From positions 1 to 33,133 of the forward strand of contig VGXG01000023.1 of assembly GCA_016873395.1 (NCBI GenBank): 33,133 nucleotides of DNA, in the 5' to 3' direction. Source of the stretch: Nitrospira sp. Lineage in GTDB: Bacteria; Nitrospirota; Nitrospiria; Nitrospirales; Nitrospiraceae. Below the pieces are notes generated by a model, which saw nothing but the letters and a program-made list of their open reading frames with translations, ran no database searches and was not told the origin of the DNA. Below, piece after piece: positions 23,160 to 30,257 of this stretch (within the stretch, counting starts at the first letter, position 1; each line of letters begins with the position of its first letter). A program made the position numbers and the translations under genes.

Positions 23160-24417
23160 ATGAAGCCAACCGATCCCACAGGTCCTCAGATAGTCCCCCC
23201 CCGCCGGCTTCCCTACCTCCGGCTCCAGGACCTTATCGTCGTCATGACCCTTGTCGCGGTGGTGATCGGGGGAATCACGCTGCATTACGTCCGGGAACGG
23301 CTGGTGGCGACCACGGGTGAGAGCCTCTCCCTGGCCGCGGCGGACGTGGCCGACAAACTGGACCGGCTGCTGTTCGAGCGGTACGGTGACGTGCAGTTGA
23401 TGGCGCGGGCCCTCGGCGCCAGGTTCGCTGATCGGCGCTATGTAAGCACCTACCTGTCCCGTATGCGTGAGGCCTACTTCCCCATGTACCTCTGGTTGGG
23501 GGTGACCGATCCAGAAGGCCGGGTGATCGCGGCGACGGACCCGAGGACCCTGGGGCAGGATGAGGGTCAGAGCCGATGGTTCGAGGCGCTGCGGAAGGGA
23601 GAGGAGATCCATGTCGGCGACGTGGAGCCCTATGAGACGGCCGGGGGCGTTGATGCGGTCGCCTTCTCGGCCCCGATCCGAGGACCAGGAGGAACGTTGC
23701 GGGGGGCCGTCACGACAAGGGTCGCCATTCCGGTGCTCGAAGACGTGGTGGCGCGCACCATTCGGGCGTTTGAGGCGCGCGAGAAATTTCTGGGCAAGAT
23801 CGAATACCCGCGTGTTCGAGCCGTTTTTTACGACCAAAGCCAAGGGAACAGGGACAGGGTTGGGATTGGCCACGGTCTACGGGATCGTGAAACAAAGCGG
23901 CGGCTTCATCGATGTCGCCAGCCAGCCGGGTCACGGTGCGACGTTTCGGATTTACTTGCCGCAAGTTTTGGAGAGAGTCGAGGCGGCCATGCTTCCGCAA
24001 GTCGCGGCTATCCCGTCCCACGGATCGGAGACGATCTTAATGGCGGAAGATGAGTCCACGATCCGTGAACTGGTCAGCGAGGTCCTCCGGGCCCAGGGAT
24101 ACAGGATCATGGCGGCACGTGATGTCGCAGAGGCCATCCGGATCAGCCAGGAATGCCAGGCTCGGAACACTCCGATCCATCTTCTGCTGACGGACGTGGT
24201 GATGCCGGGGGGCAGCGGCCGGGAGTTGGCCGAACGGTTGGGAGCAGTCATGCCGGACACGAAAGTCCTCTACATGTCCGGGTACACAGATGACGCCATC
24301 CTTCAGCATGGTCTCTCGCAAGCTGAGGTCGCCTTTCTTCGCAAGCCCTTTACCCCGGACGCGTTAGCGCGGAAAATCCGCGAGGTGCTGGACAAGACGG
24401 AAGCGGGCAAGACTTGA
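23160..24417 (+). pseudogene. Hybrid histidine kinase with internal deletion and frameshift
   Basis: The first reading frame encodes a membrane segment (LIVVMTLVAVVIGGITL) and a Cache-type extracellular sensor ([35 protein letters not shown]). At about 23808-23812 the sequence jumps, in another frame, into the end of a kinase ATPase domain ([31 protein letters not shown]). An intact receiver domain follows: [26 protein letters not shown] with the phospho-Asp, and [11 protein letters not shown]. The histidine-phosphorylation domain and the N and G1 boxes are missing. The gene cannot make a working kinase, though the receiver could be expressed separately. A purine-rich ribosome site (AGAGAGG) precedes the ATG. 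Confidence 0.8.
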
Positions 24418-24442
24418 GAGCAGGGCCCGGTGCGCTTATAAT
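24414..24442 (+). promoter_or_regulatory. Sigma-70 promoter of the MoxR ATPase gene
   Basis: TTGAGA (24414-24419) and a perfect TATAAT (24437-24442) are 17 bp apart, overlapping the stop codon of the broken kinase and 38 bp before the ATG. One of the best promoters in the window. Confidence 0.65.
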
Positions 24443-24480
24443 GCGCTGACGACAGACCTGGATCACACCGGAGAGCGCAA

Positions 24481-25320
24481 ATGGGTACGTCGAACGACAG
24501 TGGACCGGCCAAAGGCAAGGAGCTGGAGATCGATCGCTATCGGCTCAGGCAGGAACCCTACTACGCCGAGGTTGACGGTGAGATCGGCCTCTTTACAATC
24601 GCGGCCCGCAACCGCATGCCGGTGATGCTCAAGGGGCCGACCGGTTGCGGGAAGACGCGCTTCGTGCAGCACATGGCCTACAAGCTGGGGCGCCCGCTCA
24701 TCACGGTGGCCTGCCATGAAGACCTCACCGCCTCCGATCTGGTCGGCCGCTACCTCCTGAAAGGGGACGACACGGTCTGGGCCGACGGGCCGCTCACGCT
24801 CGGGGTCAAGCATGGGGCGATCGTCTACCTGGACGAGATCGTCGAGGCGCGGAAGGACACCACGGTCATCATTCACCCCTTGAGCGACGATCGGCGCCTC
24901 TTGCCGATCGAGAAAAAAGGGCAAGTGATCGAGGCCGTGGACGAGTTCCTGCTGGTGATCTCCTACAACCCCGGGTACCAGAGCGTGCTGAAGGACCTCA
25001 AACAGAGCACTAAACAGCGGTTCATGGCGATCGAATTCAGCTACCCCCCGCGTGAGATTGAAGCGCGGGTCATCGAGCATGAAGCGGGCGTAGACAAGGA
25101 AATAGCCCAGAAGCTCGTCAAGCTGGGGGAGAAGGTCCGCAACCTCCGGAACCACGGCCTGGAGGAGGGAGTCAGTACCAGGCTCCTGATCTACGCGGGC
25201 CAGTTGCTGCGGCAAGGGGTACCCACGGCTCGGGCCTGCGAGGCAGCCGTGGTGCGGCCGATCACGGATGACCCGGACATGCAGCGGAGCATCCAGGAAT
25301 TGGTCAAGGCGATCTTTTGA
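24481..25320 (+). CDS. MoxR-family AAA+ ATPase (CbbQ/NirQ/NorQ-type)
   Basis: The 279-residue protein has Walker [12 protein letters not shown] (51-61), Walker B AIVYLDEI (113-120), a sensor-1-like VISYNPGYQ and the C-terminal lid [16 protein letters not shown]. The [19 protein letters not shown] segment is typical of the CbbQ/NirQ/NorQ group, whose members form rings that remodel or activate metalloenzymes together with a vWA-domain partner (CbbO/NorD). A suitable vWA protein starts at 30258 on the same strand, about 4.9 kb away. The usual arrangement is adjacent, so the pair has been separated here. The target enzyme is not evident. Confidence 0.92.
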   Translation: MGTSNDSGPAKGKELEIDRYRLRQEPYYAEVDGEIGLFTIAARNRMPVMLKGPTGCGKTRFVQHMAYKLGRPLITVACHEDLTASDLVGRYLLKGDDTVWADGPLTLGVKHGAIVYLDEIVEARKDTTVIIHPLSDDRRLLPIEKKGQVIEAVDEFLLVISYNPGYQSVLKDLKQSTKQRFMAIEFSYPPREIEARVIEHEAGVDKEIAQKLVKLGEKVRNLRNHGLEEGVSTRLLIYAGQLLRQGVPTARACEAAVVRPITDDPDMQRSIQELVKAIF

Positions 25321-25323
25321 GAC

Positions 25324-25391
25324 TGGCTAGAGGCGAGAGGCGATGGGTGAGACAATCCAATCTATTGCCACTTGCCGCTAGCCTCTCGCCA
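25324..25391. repeat. Family A repeat downstream of the MoxR gene
   Basis: TGGCTAGAGGCGAGAGGCGA is opposed by CACTTGCCGCTAGCCTCTCG (to 25389) across about 25 bp. It begins just after the MoxR stop codon and ends about 20 bp before the lipoprotein start. Confidence 0.82.
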
Positions 25392-25413
25392 AAAGTTTCC
25401 AGGGAGGTAGAGG

Positions 25414-25854
25414 ATGAAAATCAGACAAGGTATTCGGTTGGTTGCCATTGGGTTCGTGCTGGTGGGGTTAACCGGCTGCGGGAGCCTGATGCATCCCAGA
25501 GCCGGCGAGTTCCTGGAGCAGGCCAAGGGGCCCAGCGGGATCGAGACCCAGGTCAACCTGACCAACATGATCGAAACCAGCATCAAGGCTGTGCGAGGGC
25601 AGTACAGCGAAGAGGGCTTTGACGTGCTGCACAACCAACTCTACGCCTTGAAAAAATCCGCTTGTGACGTGACCGAAGAGCAAGCCAAGACCGTGGCCTA
25701 CGCGAAGGCGAGGACGCTCCGGTGGGAGACCGGGATCATCTTCCGGCGCCTCTGGAAGACCCGCGACGATCAAGCTCAACGGGATATGCATCTGGACCTG
25801 CTGGCCAGGCGCATCGGGGAGCTGCGGGAGGCGCTCCAGGCGGTCAAGGGGTAG
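25414..25854 (+). CDS. Small lipoprotein of unknown function
   Basis: The 146-residue protein has a signal peptide with lipobox LTGC (acylated C22). The rest is mostly helical and charged (for example YAKARTLRWETGIIFRRLW and LARRIGELREALQAVKG). I recognise no domain. GGGAGGTAGAGG precedes the ATG. It lies 93 bp after the MoxR gene and may be co-transcribed with it. Confidence 0.75.
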   Translation: MKIRQGIRLVAIGFVLVGLTGCGSLMHPRAGEFLEQAKGPSGIETQVNLTNMIETSIKAVRGQYSEEGFDVLHNQLYALKKSACDVTEEQAKTVAYAKARTLRWETGIIFRRLWKTRDDQAQRDMHLDLLARRIGELREALQAVKG

Positions 25855-25861
25855 GAGGGGC

Positions 25862-25949
25862 GGGTGGCCCGACTACCCTCGTGCTCGCGCACCGCGCACT
25901 TCGGAAAGTGCTCGGCGGATGCGCGCAGTAAAGGGCAGCCGGGCCACCC
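25862..25949. terminator. Long-range inverted repeat after the lipoprotein gene
   Basis: GGGTGGCCCG (25862-25871) and CGGGCCACCC (25940-25949) are perfectly complementary and enclose about 68 nt that contain smaller GC-rich hairpins (around CGCACTTCGGAAAGTGC). It directly follows the stop codon. It has no T-tract, so a factor-dependent terminator or a structured RNA is as likely as a simple terminator. Confidence 0.45.
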
Positions 25950-26022
25950 TTGTTGAAGAGGGCAAGAGAATTTCTCGTTTCCTTCGCGTTGTCGGCTCAC
26001 AGGTTCCCCTGCCGATGCTTCC

Positions 26023-26322
26023 ATGAGTCGGGCAATTGTCCAGAACAGTCAGGAAGGAGCGATCCTGACCATCTATGTCCAGCCGAAGGCGGCGCGCAAC
26101 GAATATCTGGGCCTCCACGGAGAGGCGCTGAAGTTCCGCGTGGCCGCGCCGCCGGTCGAGGGCGCCGCGAACGACGCCCTCTGTTCCTTCCTCGCTGAAC
26201 GATTCGATCTGCCGAAGACGGCGGTGACGGTCCGGTCCGGACTCCATTCCCGCCACAAACGCGTGCTGCTCAAAGGCATCCCACGCCGGCGCGTGTGCGA
26301 AGTGCTCGGGATCGGTTCGTGA
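26023..26322 (+). CDS. yggU: YggU family protein (DUF167/UPF0235)
   Basis: The 99-residue protein matches the UPF0235 family along its full length: ILTIYVQPKAARNEYLGLHG, then LKFRVAAPPVEGAANDAL, FLAERFDLPKTAVTVRSG, and SRHKRVLLKGI. The family is small, cytoplasmic, widely conserved and functionally uncharacterised. No good ribosome site precedes the ATG. The following AIR-synthase-fold gene begins 19 bp after its stop, so the two are probably co-transcribed. Confidence 0.9.
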   Translation: MSRAIVQNSQEGAILTIYVQPKAARNEYLGLHGEALKFRVAAPPVEGAANDALCSFLAERFDLPKTAVTVRSGLHSRHKRVLLKGIPRRRVCEVLGIGS

Positions 26323-26341
26323 TGGCTGCGTCGTTGGGCCG

Positions 26342-27451
26342 ATGACAGCCACGCGTGCCCTCCCCGCCGGCAAGCTGCCCGCCTCCCTGCTTCGCCGTTT
26401 CCTGGCCGATCTTCAGAAACAGGTTCGCCGCCGGGACCGCCGTGTCGTCGTCGGCCCAGGCATTGGGCTCGACGCAGCCGTGATCGACGCGATTGAATTA
26501 GGCGGCCGGTACCTGGTCGCCAAGGCCGACCCCATCACTTTCGTTGACGGGGAGAGCGGAGCCTATGTCCTGACGATCAACGCCAACGACCTGGCCGCGA
26601 TGGGAGCCACACCCCGCTGGTTCCTGGCGACGTGGCTCCTTCCTGTCGGGGCAACGACGTCGGCGCTGGTATCCCGCCTCTTCTCGCAACTGGCCGCCTC
26701 CTGCCGGCGTTTGAACGTATCCGTGATCGGGGGTCATACGGAGATCACCGATGCGGTCACGAGGCCGGTGATTGTGGGCTGTCTCCTCGGCGATTGTCCC
26801 AAGCGGCGGCTGGTGACGGCGGCAGGTGCCCGCGTCGGCGATGCCGTTCTGCTTACGAAGGGCATTCCAATCGAGGCGGTCTCGATCCTGGCGCGGGAAC
26901 GAGGAGCGGCGCTGCGCCGGCGGTATCCGGCCCGCTTCGTCGCCCGCTGCCGAAACTACTTCATCAGGCCGGGCATCAGCGTCCTGCGTGACGCGCAGGT
27001 GGCTCTGGCGGCGGGAGGCGTCCACGCGATGCATGACCCGACCGAAGGGGGGCTGAGCGCCGCGCTCTACGAGTTGGCCGAAGCTTCCAGGGTCGGGCTG
27101 CGGATCGAGGAGGCTGCGATCCGGATCCTGCCGGAAGGGACCAGGCTCTGCGCTGATTTCGGGATCGATCCGTTAGGCGCCATCGCCTCCGGCGCCCTGC
27201 TCATCTGCGCCGATCCGAAGCGCGAACCTGTCATTCTGCGGTGCTTCAAGCATGCCGGAATCGCGGCGGCCCGCATCGGGACTGTGGTGCCGGCTCAACA
27301 GGGCGTTCGGATGGTCACGGGCGGGCTACGTCCGCGTCCGGTCCCGCCATTCGCCGTGGATGAAATCGCGCGGTTCTTTACAACAGGAAACAAGCGGGGA
27401 AGTCGGCGAGCAGGCACTGTAGCCGAATCGAGAGCCGTTCCAACCTCGTAA
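26342..27451 (+). CDS. AIR synthase-fold protein related to HypE
   Basis: The 369-residue protein belongs to the PurM/ThiL/SelD/HypE superfamily: VGPGIGLDAAVID near residue 38, LTINANDLAAMGATPRWFL, VIGGHTEI and AGGVHAMHDPTEGGLSAAL. The last motif is most like HypE and archaeal HypE-like proteins. The C-terminal cysteine that accepts a carbamoyl group in true HypE is absent, and no hydrogenase genes are present, so a different ATP-dependent dephosphorylation or dehydration reaction is likely. The last 74 bp overlap the 3' end of the convergent peptidase gene. Confidence 0.8.
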   Translation: MTATRALPAGKLPASLLRRFLADLQKQVRRRDRRVVVGPGIGLDAAVIDAIELGGRYLVAKADPITFVDGESGAYVLTINANDLAAMGATPRWFLATWLLPVGATTSALVSRLFSQLAASCRRLNVSVIGGHTEITDAVTRPVIVGCLLGDCPKRRLVTAAGARVGDAVLLTKGIPIEAVSILARERGAALRRRYPARFVARCRNYFIRPGISVLRDAQVALAAGGVHAMHDPTEGGLSAALYELAEASRVGLRIEEAAIRILPEGTRLCADFGIDPLGAIASGALLICADPKREPVILRCFKHAGIAAARIGTVVPAQQGVRMVTGGLRPRPVPPFAVDEIARFFTTGNKRGSRRAGTVAESRAVPTS

Positions 27452-28664
27452 TATCCTCTTGCGTCGGCTGGGCGGGATTCAGCTTCTGCAACCAGTCACG
27501 GTCTCGTTTCAGCCTCCAGAGTGAGATTAGCGAAGTCCCTGGAATCCTCGTCTCCCACTCGGCGGCTTTCTCCACCAATGGCCGAAAGATCGTCGCCTCG
27601 TCGGTGAACTCGATCCGGGCCGGCTCGAACCGGTACGGTTCTTTGTCCTGGTCGATCAACGCAATCAAGAATTGCAGCCAGGTGACCGTGGTCGCCATCC
27701 GCTCGTAGTGCAGGGTGTCGGGCAGATCGGATGGCTGATGGTAGCGGGGCGTCCTTCCGGAAGAAAGGAGGAGAAAGGGGATCGACCGGTTCCGGAAGGC
27801 GTCATAGTCGCTGAACGATACCTGACCGATGAGCGGAATTTCTTCGACCAGGTGCATGCCGACCGGCAGCACAGTCAAGGGCGAGAGGCTAGAGGCGAGT
27901 GGCGAGGGGAAGGATGTCGTCGCCCCTTGCCCCTTGCCGCTTGCCGCTTGCCCGGCCTCCTTGAGTCGCCGGTACAGGGCCGGGCTCTTTTCAGCCCCAG
28001 CCGCAAAGATGGCGCCCCGGAGCGGCTCCCAATGAACGCCGCCCATGATGTCCATGATGATCACCGCTTGGAGGGCCGTGGCTGCGCCGATTTCAGGCGG
28101 CAGATGGTCGGTAAAGTGCTGAGAGCCCATCCTAGGCGTGCGGATGTAGGGCGGTTCCTCCGCATTGAAGGCCACGAACAGGACGTGGTGGTGCGGGAGG
28201 GGGGGCAGCAATCGGGCCACTTCGATCAGGATGGCGACCGCCGAGGCATTGTCGTCGGCGCCGAGATAGTTGCCCCCCAGATGATCGTAGTGGGCTCCGA
28301 TCAGGAGATAAGGAGCAACCGCGGCCGGAGCAGACGCTGGGCGAAGGCCGATGAGGTTGTCGCCCAGTCCGTCCGGTAGTTGTTGGCCGTAGCCGCCCAA
28401 GGACGGCAATGCAACCAGCCCTGCTTCGCGGAAGCGAGCCTGGATGTAATCGGCTGCCGCCCGGTTGCCGGGGGTGCCGGGCTTGCGGCCCATCAATTCG
28501 GGGCTGGCCAGGTACTGCACGTGGGCTTGGAGGCTCTTGGCCAGATCGCTGGTCACCGGGAGGATCTTGGGGTCCACTGCTGCCATGGAGCTCACCGCCG
28601 CGTCGACGGCCAGGACAGCGCCGGCTGTGACAAGCAATGCGTGCAGGGGGATGAGGTAAGTCAT
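27378..28664 (-). CDS. M28-family zinc aminopeptidase, exported
   Basis: The protein of about 428 residues has a signal peptide and a peptidase M28 domain with all expected metal ligands: H125 in GAHYDHLG, D137 in GADDNASA, E169/E170 in FNAEEP, D205 in IIMDIMGG and H309 in PRYHQPSDLPD. It should cleave peptides at the N-terminus in the periplasm or outside. Residues about 238-265 are encoded by a family A repeat inserted between conserved segments. The ATG at 28664 lies at the edge of a family G repeat and has no clear ribosome site. Confidence 0.88.
   Translation of the reverse strand: MTYLIPLHALLVTAGAVLAVDAAVSSMAAVDPKILPVTSDLAKSLQAHVQYLASPELMGRKPGTPGNRAAADYIQARFREAGLVALPSLGGYGQQLPDGLGDNLIGLRPASAPAAVAPYLLIGAHYDHLGGNYLGADDNASAVAILIEVARLLPPLPHHHVLFVAFNAEEPPYIRTPRMGSQHFTDHLPPEIGAATALQAVIIMDIMGGVHWEPLRGAIFAAGAEKSPALYRRLKEAGQAASGKGQGATTSFPSPLASSLSPLTVLPVGMHLVEEIPLIGQVSFSDYDAFRNRSIPFLLLSSGRTPRYHQPSDLPDTLHYERMATTVTWLQFLIALIDQDKEPYRFEPARIEFTDEATIFRPLVEKAAEWETRIPGTSLISLWRLKRDRDWLQKLNPAQPTQEDITRLERLSIRLQCLLADFPACFLL
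27879..27953. repeat. Family A repeat inside the M28 peptidase gene
   Basis: GGGCGAGAGGCTAGAGGCGA with GTGGCGAGGGG is opposed by CCCCTTGCCCCTTGCCGCTT with GCCGCTTGCCC. Read in frame as about 27 residues. Confidence 0.82.
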
Positions 28665-28766
28665 CAAGTCGGAAAGTCCGTAAAGTCATCAAGTCAGAAA
28701 GTCCGAAGACTTGAAGACTTTCGGACTTGATGGACTTTCTGACTGGTCACGGGTCACGCATCACGG
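28661..28766. repeat. Family G repeat (AGTCAGAAAGTCC) adjoining a family F half-repeat
   Basis: AGTCAGAAAGTCC (28692-28704) and GGACTTTCTGACT (28732-28744) are perfect 13-bp arms, with further CATCAAGTC/GACTTGATG units around them. The family F part (GGTCACGGGTCACGCATCAC) supplies the last codons of the FTR gene. Confidence 0.8.
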
Positions 28767-29187
28767 TTTGATCGGTCTGTGGCTGAGTCAGCGTCTGAGG
28801 AGTCGCTTTGTGTCTGAGGGCGCGACCCTTGTCCGGAGATGGGTCCGTCACAAGCCCGTAGACCTGCCGTCCTTCGTGGTCCTCGGGGAGGTATTCGGTG
28901 ATGGGCATACCGTCTTCCCGCACAAAGAGCAAGCAGTGGCAGTACTTGTAGATCTGCATCTCATCGCAGGCACAAATCCAGCGGCGCAGCTTCGCCTCGG
29001 CTTGCTTGTCCTGGTAGAAGTTGCAGGGACAGAGCGGTTTGCCCAGCTCGTCCACGTGTGCGGCCAGGCCGTTCACCACCGCCTCTGTCACGGCCCTATT
29101 CGGATGAAAGGTCGTGCCGCTCTTCTCGGCAAACCCTTTCACAAACTTCCACATCCTGTCGAGGCTGTCTTGGCTTGGCTCGGCCAT
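28747..29187 (-). CDS. Ferredoxin:thioredoxin reductase catalytic subunit-like protein
   Basis: The 146-residue protein has the six-cysteine pattern of the FTR catalytic (beta) chain, CPC-16-CAC-8-CHC: C53/C55 in LCPCNFY, C72/C74 in WICACDEM and C83/C85 in YCHCLLF. These bind a [4Fe-4S] cluster and form the redox-active disulfide that passes electrons from ferredoxin to thioredoxin. No variable-chain gene is in the window; non-photosynthetic bacteria commonly lack it. The tail from about residue 125 is Gln/Thr-rich, and its last residues come from a family F repeat. The ribosome site is weak. Confidence 0.9.
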   Translation of the reverse strand: MAEPSQDSLDRMWKFVKGFAEKSGTTFHPNRAVTEAVVNGLAAHVDELGKPLCPCNFYQDKQAEAKLRRWICACDEMQIYKYCHCLLFVREDGMPITEYLPEDHEGRQVYGLVTDPSPDKGRALRHKATPQTLTQPQTDQTVMRDP

Positions 29188-29273
29188 CAGTGTGTACGAT
29201 TCGGAACAAGCGAGGGTCCAGTGTAGCCGGTTGCAGATTCATCATGCAACCGGCTGCGCGCTCCGTTGCGTTC

Positions 29274-30143
29274 TCACGGCCGATGAGAGCGGATGAGCGA
29301 AGGAAACTCCTCCATGGCTCGTGCATAACGATTGTGCCCATCCCACTTGATCCCGAAGTGGTCCGCTCCGTCTACAAGAACCAGCCGCTTGGGCTCTGGT
29401 GCGGCGCGAAACAGTTTTTCCGCATGCTGCGCCGGGACCACCGAATCGGCCGTTCCGTGCAGAATGAGGACGGGGCACTTGACGGCGGCGATTTTATCGA
29501 GATTGGGGAACTTGTCGAAAGGGAGGAGCGGAATCGGCACGACCACCTGAAACGCCGAGACGAACGCGCTTTCGACAATGAGGCCTGCCAACGGTTTCCG
29601 TGAAGCCAGATCAATGGCAGGCCCGCCGCCGACCGAGAAGCCATAGGCGATAATGCGATCGGGCGGAACGGCCAGCACCGTGGTCAGATAGGCATAGGCG
29701 GCGTCAATGTCGCGATAGGCATGATGCTCCGACGGCACCCCCTGGCTGGTGCCGAATCCCTCGTAGTCATAAGCCAAGACGGCAAACCCAAGGTTGTGCA
29801 GAGTCGCCAATGCTGGCTCGATGTCTCCTAAATCTTCTGAATTCCCATGACTGTATAGGATCGTGAACGAGGCTTTCGGGTTGGGCAGGTATCTGGCTGA
29901 AATGCGAAACCCGTCATGAGTCGGAAGCTTGATGATGCCGTCGGTGTCGCGATAGCTCGACGGCTGTGGCCGAAAGATCAGCACATCGGAGAAGAGCCAT
30001 GCATACAGGAAGAGGATTGCATAGAGGAGAGTCGGGACAAGCACACCGAGGGAAATCAGGGTTTCTTTGACCGATAATTTCCTCGACAAGAATGATAGAC
30101 GAGAGCTAGCGTGCATGGGGTTCGCTGAGAGCGGGCCAGCCAT
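29274..30143 (-). CDS. Membrane-anchored alpha/beta hydrolase (ABHD12/13/17-like)
   Basis: The 289-residue protein has one N-terminal transmembrane helix (LISLGVLVPTLLYAILFLYA) followed by an alpha/beta-hydrolase domain. The oxyanion region is YSHGNSEDLG, the nucleophile S170 is in GFSVGGG, the acid D233 is in HGTADSVVP, and H262 is in DGADHFG. The same order of motifs is found in BEM46/ABHD13-type serine hydrolases; the natural ester or amide substrate is unknown. GGAGG precedes the ATG at 30143. It is divergent from the vWA gene. Confidence 0.88.
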   Translation of the reverse strand: MAGPLSANPMHASSRLSFLSRKLSVKETLISLGVLVPTLLYAILFLYAWLFSDVLIFRPQPSSYRDTDGIIKLPTHDGFRISARYLPNPKASFTILYSHGNSEDLGDIEPALATLHNLGFAVLAYDYEGFGTSQGVPSEHHAYRDIDAAYAYLTTVLAVPPDRIIAYGFSVGGGPAIDLASRKPLAGLIVESAFVSAFQVVVPIPLLPFDKFPNLDKIAAVKCPVLILHGTADSVVPAQHAEKLFRAAPEPKRLVLVDGADHFGIKWDGHNRYARAMEEFPSLIRSHRP

Positions 30144-30181
30144 GAGCCGCCTCCGCCGTCACTTCCGAGGTGTGCCGCTAG

Positions 30182-30210
30182 TTTACAAGCAAGGCCGCCT
30201 CCTTTACAAT
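30182..30210 (+). promoter_or_regulatory. Sigma-70 promoter of the vWA gene
   Basis: TTTACA (30182-30187) and TACAAT (30205-30210) are 17 bp apart, 47 bp before the vWA ATG. On the opposite strand TTGTAA and TAAACT overlap the same bases and might serve the divergent hydrolase gene. Confidence 0.5.
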
Positions 30211-30257
30211 CCGCGCATTCCCAGGAATGGCGGATAGAGAGCCGGGCATGGGAGTGT

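Noticed and set aside
26342-27451. True HypE hydrogenase maturation protein
   Set aside because: No C-terminal cysteine motif and no other hyp or hydrogenase genes nearby.
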